This document shows, one piece after another, positions 7,773 to 13,418 of a stretch of DNA of 13,418 nucleotides. The notes below the pieces were generated by a model, which saw nothing but the letters and a program-made list of their open reading frames with translations, was not told the DNA's origin and did no database searches. The first letter of the stretch is position 1. Each line of letters begins with the position of its first letter. This DNA comes from an uncultured bacterium (lineage in GTDB: Bacteria > Patescibacteriota > Gracilibacteria > BD1-5 > UBA6164): the NCBI GenBank assembly GCA_947311335.1, contig CAMZKR010000090.1, forward strand, positions 1-13,418, read 5' to 3'. Made by a program: the position numbers and the translations under genes.

Positions 7773-10700
7773 ATGCCATACAAAAAAGTAAACCAAAAAC
7801 AAAGCTTCCCTAAGCTAGAAGAAGAAATCCTAAAATTTTGGGATAAAAATAAGATTTTTGAAAAATCTATTTCAAGCAGAAAAGATGCAGAAGAATTTAA
7901 CTTCTATGATGGTCCTCCTTTTGCTACTTGAACTCCTCACTACTGACATATCCTTGCTGGAACTATAAAAGATGTAATTCCTAGATACCAAACTATGCTT
8001 TGAAAAAAAGTAGAGAGAGTCTTTGGTTGGGATTGTCATTGATTACCTATTGAAAATATAGTTGAAAAAAAGTTAAAAATAAGCTGAAAAGAAGATATAG
8101 AAAATAAGATATGAGTATATGATTTTAATGAAAGTTGTAAAGCTAATGTATTTTGATTTGTTGATGAATGGAAACAAATAGTTAAAAGAACAGGTAGATG
8201 GGTAGATATGGAAAATGATTATAAAACTATGGATGCTGATTTTATGGAATCAGTTTGGTGGGTCTTTAAAAGTATTTATGATAAATGATTAATCTATGAA
8301 TGAAATAAAATAGTTCCTTATTGTCCTAGATGTAGTACTCCTCTTTCAAATTTTGAAGTAAATCAATGATATAAAGATAAACAAGATAAAACTATAACAG
8401 TTAAATTTAAAGTTATTTGAAATGAGAATAAATATATCCTTGCTTGGACTACTACTCCTTGGACTTTGTATGCTAATTTATGACTTGCTGTTTGAGAAAA
8501 TATAATTTATGCAGAAATATTTGATAAAAAAAGTTCTGAAACCTATATATTAGCTGAAGATAGATTAACTAACTATTATAAAAACGAAGATGATTATAGT
8601 ATTATAAAAAAGTACCCTTGAAGTTGCTTAAAATGATTAAATTATCAAGCCTTATTTGATGATTTCAAAATTCAAATAGAAGATATGTGAAAAGATCTTT
8701 GAACTAAAGTAGAATTATGAAAAAATAGTTATAAAGTAGCTTTGGGACACCATGTAACAACTGAAAGTTGAACTTGAGTTGTTCATATAGCTCCTGCTTA
8801 TTGAGAAGATGATAATATAATTTGACAAGAAAACGATTTATGATTTGTAACTCATATAGATGATACAGGTAAAACTTATAACCTACTTGAAAAAAATTCT
8901 AAATATGTATTTGATTTCAATAAAGATGTAATACAAGAATTAAAACAAAATAAAAAAGCTATACATATATGAACTATTAATCACTCATATCCTCATTGCT
9001 GGAGATGTGATACTCCTTTAATTTATAGAGCCATTTCTGCTTGGTATGTAGCTGTAGAAAAAATAAAAGACCGTATGGTAGCAAATAATTTAAAAACTCA
9101 TTGGTCTCCAGAAACCATAAAAACAGGTAGATTTGGAAAATGGTTAGAATGAGCAAGAGATTGGAATATAAGTAGGAATAGATATTGGTGATCTGCTATC
9201 CCTGTTTGGCAAAGTGAAGATAAAAAAACTGAGATTTGTATAGGATCTGTTGATAAATTATATGAGCTTAATAAAAATTTTTGACAGATAAAAGAAAAAG
9301 ATTGAAAATATTATTATACTAATTCTTGAGAAAAAGTTGATTTACATAAACATTTTGTTGATGAAATATTTGTACAAAATAAAAATAATTTTCAAGCTAA
9401 AAACATACTATGAATTCATGGTTTTAAAAGAACAAATAAAGTTATTGATTTTTTAGAGAAAACCAGTAAAAATTTAAAAATAGAAGGTATAAATATGGAC
9501 TCTCCGGTTTTTGAAGAATGAGAAAATATATTATACAAGAATTGGGAACAAATATTAGATAAACTTAATATGTCAAGTTATGACACAATTATAACTCACT
9601 CTATGTGATGAAGAGTTGCTATGGAATATATAATAGAAAAGAAACTAAAATTAAATAGATTAATTTTAGTTTCTTCTACAAAAACTTGAAGTTGAACAAA
9701 AGAAGTTACAAATTTTTATTCAGTAATGAAACATAACTTAAAAAATATAAACAAATATGTTAAAGAAATAGTTTTAATAACTTCTAAAGATGATACAATA
9801 ACTCGTGTTGAATGAGCTAGAAAATTGGCAAAAGAAATAAATGCTACATTAATTGAAGTAAATTGATTTGGTCATTTTAATGTAATAGAAAACAAGATAA
9901 TTGAATGAATTATAAAATACTGAACTCCTTTAAAAAGGATTCCTGAAGTTCTTGATTGTTGGTTTGAATCTGGAGCTATGCCATATGCTAGTAAACACTA
10001 TCCTTTTGCTTTTGAAAATAAAAAAGGCTTTAAATTTCCTGCTGATTTTATAGCTGAATGATTAGATCAAACTAGATGATGGTTTTATACTCTTATAATA
10101 TTATCTACTGCGCTTTTTGATAGTCCTGCCACTATGAATACTATTGTAAATGGTATAGTCTTAGCTGAAGATTGAAAAAAGATGAGTAAAAGTTTAAATA
10201 ATTATCCAGATCCTAAACATATATTAAACGATTATGGTGCTGATGCTATGAGGTTTTATTTGATGAATTCTCCAGTTGTAGAAGCTCAAGATTTTAGATT
10301 TACTGAAAGTTGAGTAGAAGAAGTAGTAAAAAAAGTTATCTTACCTCTTTGGAATACCTATAGTTTCTTTACAACTTATGCAAATATAGATAATTTTAAA
10401 CCAAATAAATGAAACTTATATTTTATAAGACACGGAGAGTCGGAAAGAAATACGGTTCCAGGACTTATGAATCCATGAGACATCGATTCTCCTTTAACTA
10501 AGAAAGGAATTCAGCAAGCAATAAAAGCTTGAAAACAAGCAAAAATAGATGGTATAAAATTTGATATAATTATATCATCTCCCCTATCAAGAGCCTATGA
10601 TACAGCTAAATTAGTAGCTAAGGAAATTTGATATACAAGTAAAATTATAAAAGATGATAGATTACTTGAACAATTAGCTTGAAAATTAAAAGACTATACT

Positions 10701-12038
10701 CACGAGCAAATAACAAAAGAATTTAAGACAACATCAATAGTAGAAAATAGAAACATATTTAGAGATATAAAATATAATGGTATTGAAGATACTAAAGATT
10801 TTGAAAAAAGAACAAATGATTTTATAAAAGAAATAACAAAAAAATATAAATGAAAGAATATATTAATAGTAGCTCATTCTGGAGTTTCTAGACCATTTAA
10901 TAAATATTTTTTCAATTTATCAACTAATGAAGCTTTTTTTGAAAGAGATTCTGTTCCTAATGCAACGATACTAAAATTACCAAATATTCCTTTAAATAAT
11001 CCTCTTGATAAATGGATTATCTCAGAGCTTTATAAACTTATAAGTGAGGTAAAAAAATGATTTGATCAATATAAATTAAATAAAGCATCTGCTCCAATAG
11101 TAAAATTTATGGATTTACTTACTAACTGGTATATAAGAAGAAGTAGAAAGAGATTTTGGAAATCAGAAAATGATACAGATAAACTAGAAGCTTATCATAC
11201 TTTACATTATATTTTAGTTAATATCTCTAAGATTATTTCTCCTTTTATGCCATTTGTTTCAGAAGAAATTTATAAAAATCTAACTTGAAATGAGTCTGTT
11301 CATTTATCTATTTATCCTGCAAATATAGAAGCTTTTATAGATGAAGAGTTAAATAAAGATATGGATAAAACTAAGAAAATTATAAATCTATGATTAGCAT
11401 GGAGAGTAAATCATAAAATAAGAGTTAGACAACCTCTTTCTAATATAACTATAGCAGAAGAATTAAATTCTTATTATGAAGAAATAATAAAAGAAGAATT
11501 AAATGTAAAGACAGTTTTATATACTGATTGAAATAATTTAGCAAAACAAGTATGTAAACCAAATTGAAGACTTATTTGACCAAAATTTTGAAAAGATGTT
11601 AAAATCATAATGAAAGAAGCTAAATCTTGAAATTTCAAACAGCTTGAAAATTGAGATGTAAAAGTATGAGAATTTGTCCTTGAAAAATGAGAATTTGAGC
11701 TGGTATTTGAAAGCTCAGATTCTAAATACGATATAGAAACTGGTTTTTGAATGGTTATTGCAATGAATCCAAATATAACAAATAACCTAAAACTTGAATG
11801 ATATGCTCGTGATATAGTAAGACAAATACAGGAAGCTAGAAAAGAAGCCAATTATCAAGTAGATGATAGAATTAAAATAAATTTATCTTGAGAAAAAATA
11901 GAAAAGATTTTAAAATTATTTAAAAATTATATAGAAACTGAAACATTAAGTAAAGTTGATGATAATTTATCTTCTGCTGATTTAGAAAAAGAAATAGAAC
12001 TAAATAATTTACAAATTAAATTGACAATTAAGAGATAA
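7773..12038 (+). CDS. ileS: Isoleucyl-tRNA synthetase with two inserted enzyme domains
   Basis: IleRS charges tRNA-Ile with isoleucine in the cytosol. The core is the eukaryote/archaea-like type: DGPPFATGTPHYGH with HIGH as HYGH (56-59), GWDCHGLPIE, the CP1 editing domain (TTTPWT 226-231; GTGVVH 333-338; Asp346/347), HCWRCDTPL, WNISRNRYWG, EVLDCWFESGAMPYA (726-740) and KMSKS (803-807). The anticodon-binding helices start at NPLDKWIISEL (1076), include NWYIRRSRKRFW and continue into a C-terminal domain ending at 1421. Normal length is about 1050. The surplus is explained by an alpha/beta hydrolase at about 543-716 and a histidine phosphatase at about 881-1073; removing them leaves about 1054. 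The frame is continuous with TGA as Gly, including in HIGH. It is last in the T-box operon, 12 bases after the kinase, followed by a terminator. The synthetase call is very secure; the roles of the inserts are unknown. Confidence 0.96.
9399..9920 (+). other. Alpha/beta hydrolase domain inserted in IleRS (residues about 543-716)
   Basis: The insert lies between DLHKHFVDEIF and PLKRIPEVLDCWFESG, where other IleRS proteins have a short, often zinc-binding loop. It opens KNILGIHGF, has the elbow T-H-S-M-G-G with Ser610, the acid in ITSKDD (Asp673/674) and the base His701 in NGFGHFN. The triad is complete, so catalysis is plausible. It is clearly homologous to the operon's first gene (5855-6394). 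Confidence 0.88.
10413..10991 (+). other. Histidine phosphatase domain inserted in IleRS (residues about 881-1073)
   Basis: The insert lies between YANIDNFKPNKG and LNNPLDKWIISEL, the junction of the catalytic body and the anticodon-binding helices. It opens NLYFIRHGESERN (His887 is the phospho-acceptor), followed by SPLTKKGIQQA, IISSPLSRAYDTA (Arg940), the acid Glu966 in LLEQLAGKL and the second histidine His1035 in ILIVAHSGVSRPF. All catalytic residues of the phosphoglycerate-mutase-like superfamily are present. Substrate unknown. Confidence 0.9.
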
Positions 12039-12048
12039 TAAGTATATA
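12021..12048 (+). promoter_or_regulatory. Possible promoter inside the ileS 3' end
   Basis: TTGACA (12021-12026), 16 bases and TATATA (12043-12048) lie in the ileS tail. Transcription would start near 12055, just ahead of the terminator hairpin, so it could serve the next gene through that hairpin. Alternatively it is chance in AT-rich sequence. Confidence 0.3.
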
Positions 12049-12063
12049 TACTATTATAATTTT

Positions 12064-12097
12064 AAAGAATAGAATAATAATTTATTCTATTCTTTTT
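12064..12097 (+). terminator. Intrinsic terminator after ileS
   Basis: A perfect 14-bp stem (12064-12077 with 12082-12095), a TAAT loop and a T run to 12097 lie 25 bases after the ileS stop. The symmetric A and T runs would let it work in both directions. Confidence 0.85.
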
Positions 12098-12112
12098 ACA
12101 TAAATATAAATT

Positions 12113-12910
12113 ATGATTTGAATTAAAATACAAATCTGAGAAAGCTTTTCTTGAACAAATTGACTTTGATATATTGAAGAAGTTTCTTTATTAAAAGAAG
12201 CAGATGATAATTTTATTTGAATTACTAACATAAAAAAATTAAAGAATAAATTACCTGAAATATGTAAAAATAGAACACAAAAACAAATAACAGCTGATAC
12301 AAAATCATTATTTTATTTCTTAAAAAATATAGAAAATAAATTTAATGCAAAAGACCCTATTTTATTTCTTTATAATTTATATTACTGAAAAGATTTTGAA
12401 TTATGACTTAAAGATATATTAAAAAGATTAAATGAAAAATGAATAAAAATAAGTTATGTTTGCTTACAAAAATATTTTACAAAATATTTTAAATGGCAAT
12501 TAGCTGATAAATGAAGACAAAATAAAAGAAAAAATAAAGCAAAAAGCATTCCTTGATGACATTGATGACTTTGAAATATAAACTTAAAAAGACAAAAAGT
12601 TATTGAAAAGAAAACAAAAGAATTAATATCATTAGTTCAAGAAACAAAAAATAAAATAGATCAAATCTTATTTTTAGAAATATCAAATTTATATAAAATA
12701 GATAAAATTACCTATATCTTATATAATTATTGATTAATAAAAAATAATTCAAGAGATGATTTAAAATCATTTTTAAAAGAGCTTAAAAAAGAAAGACTAT
12801 GAGAAAGGAAAATTGCTAAAATAATTAATAATATTATAAAAAATTTTGATTTTGAAATAGCAAAAGATTTAGAGATATCCCAAAAAAATATTATAGACCG
12901 GTTAAAATAA
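12113..12910 (+). CDS. Hypothetical protein with a probable helix-turn-helix
   Basis: Not assigned to a family. The 265-residue product has no signal or membrane segment. Residues about 83-125 (LYNLYYGKDFELGLKDILKR, then NEKGIKISYVCLQKYF) resemble the helix-turn-helix of invertase or endonuclease DNA-recognition modules. They are followed by a very basic stretch at 133-145 and a glycine cluster at 148-154 in which five of eight codons are TGA. The C-terminal 60 residues (ERLGERKIAKIINNIIKNFD, then EIAKDLEISQKNIIDRL) look like further short DNA-binding helices. DNA binding is therefore an inference. The start is the first ATG after the ileS terminator, 15 bases downstream, with no Shine-Dalgarno sequence. 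The next gene follows after 9 bases, so the two probably form an operon. Confidence 0.72.
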
Positions 12911-12919
12911 ATAATTACT

Positions 12920-13418
12920 ATGAAAACATCTTGAATTAATAACTTATTCTCTAGATATGAATATAAAGAAGCTTATAAAGATTTGTCAGATGAAACAAAA
13001 GAAATTATAAATAAAATATCTTTACTTGTAACTTGAAGATTAAAAAATCAAAAATTAAAAACAATAACAAATTTAGTAGAAACTTTAAATAGTCTTTATT
13101 TTAATTATAAAAAAGTACCTTTAAAAATAGACGATATATTAAATCGTTTTGAAACTATATTTAAAATTCCATGACAAGCAATAGAATTCTTTTTAGCATA
13201 TTCTATAAATAAAAAATATATAAATCAAAAAGAAATTAGTATTGAGAATTGACCTGAAGAAATAGATTGAAAAGATAAAATTGATTTTATTATAAAATAT
13301 TTTTTTAAAGATTTAAATATAAACATAAATATATGAAATCAATTAACTTTATGATGAGCTTTTTTTAATAAAAATAACAAAGAAATAATAAATAATAGAA
13401 AAAAAAGAAATCAATTAA
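12920..13418 (+). CDS. Hypothetical protein (3' end outside window)
   Basis: Not recognised. ATG at 12920 opens a frame still open at the window edge (166 codons). The visible part is Lys/Asn/Ile-rich with no signal peptide. It is mostly helical (KEAYKDLSDETKEIINKISL, KIDDILNRFETIFKIPGQAI), with a possible Gly-containing turn (LTLGGAFF) near residue 145. Several TGA codons are read as Gly. It follows the helix-turn-helix gene by 9 bases and is probably translated from the same transcript. Confidence 0.68.

Noticed and set aside
7608..7802. Minus-strand open frame across the kinase and ileS junction
   Set aside because: It is an aromatic-rich antisense shadow of two well-supported genes.
9399..10991. 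IleRS insertions as inteins or homing elements
   Set aside because: There are no splice-junction Cys/Ser or His-Asn motifs and no LAGLIDADG or HNH signature. The inserts are instead recognisable enzyme folds with full catalytic sets.
11474..11851. 125-codon open frame on the minus strand inside ileS
   Set aside because: It is antisense to the well-supported IleRS C-terminal region and shows no family features; it exists because the sense codons are AT-rich.
541..12910. Widespread pseudogenes suggested by frequent TGA codons
   Set aside because: TGA falls on conserved glycines in frames with intact motifs and normal lengths, so recoding explains the pattern.
1..13418. CRISPR array, insertion sequence or prophage
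   Set aside because: No regularly spaced repeats, transposase or integrase motifs, or phage structural genes were seen; A/T-rich runs gave only low-complexity similarity.

Overview
The window comes from an AT-rich bacterium that reads UGA as glycine (genetic code 25), so it most likely belongs to Absconditabacteria (SR1) or Gracilibacteria. Under the standard code nearly every gene looks shattered. With TGA read as Gly, long frames appear and TGA sits where family motifs need glycine: the HIGH motif of isoleucyl-tRNA synthetase, all three glycines of a P-loop, and the Gly after the histidine phosphatase insert boundary. TGG is still used for Trp in the same genes. Every complete gene ends in TAA, and no start codon has a clear Shine-Dalgarno sequence.

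Layout. 1-398 (minus) is the start of a membrane protein, with a near-consensus promoter at 429-457. 541-912 is a RidA-family deaminase followed by a terminator. 1037-2113 is a secreted SH3b-CAP protein, overlapping tail to tail with 2110-3765 (minus), an unrecognised 551-residue protein that looks internally duplicated. From a divergent promoter region, 3947-4387 (four-helix membrane protein) and 4413-5621 (coiled-coil lipoprotein) run as a pair.

The centre is a tRNA-Ile-controlled operon, about 5625-12097. A promoter leads into a compact T-box riboswitch (5661-5824). Its stem I is tiny, with an AUC isoleucine codon in the terminal loop; it has a T-box motif with UGGU, and an antiterminator that competes with an intrinsic terminator (5820-5854). 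Then come five tightly spaced genes: an RBBP9/YdeN-like serine hydrolase, a MazG-like pyrophosphohydrolase, a cupin-like gene with a -1 frame change at an A8 run, a P-loop kinase, and ileS. The ileS product is 1421 residues, about 370 longer than usual, because two whole enzyme domains sit inside it: an alpha/beta hydrolase (about residues 543-716) related to the operon's first gene, and a histidine phosphatase (about residues 881-1073). Both keep their catalytic residues, and the synthetase core around them is intact. This is the most unusual content of the window.

After a strong terminator (12064-12097) come a probable helix-turn-helix protein (12113-12910) and an unrecognised protein (12920 onward) that runs off the window. 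No tRNA, rRNA, CRISPR array, insertion sequence or other mobile element was seen, and there is no gene-free stretch longer than about 230 bases.
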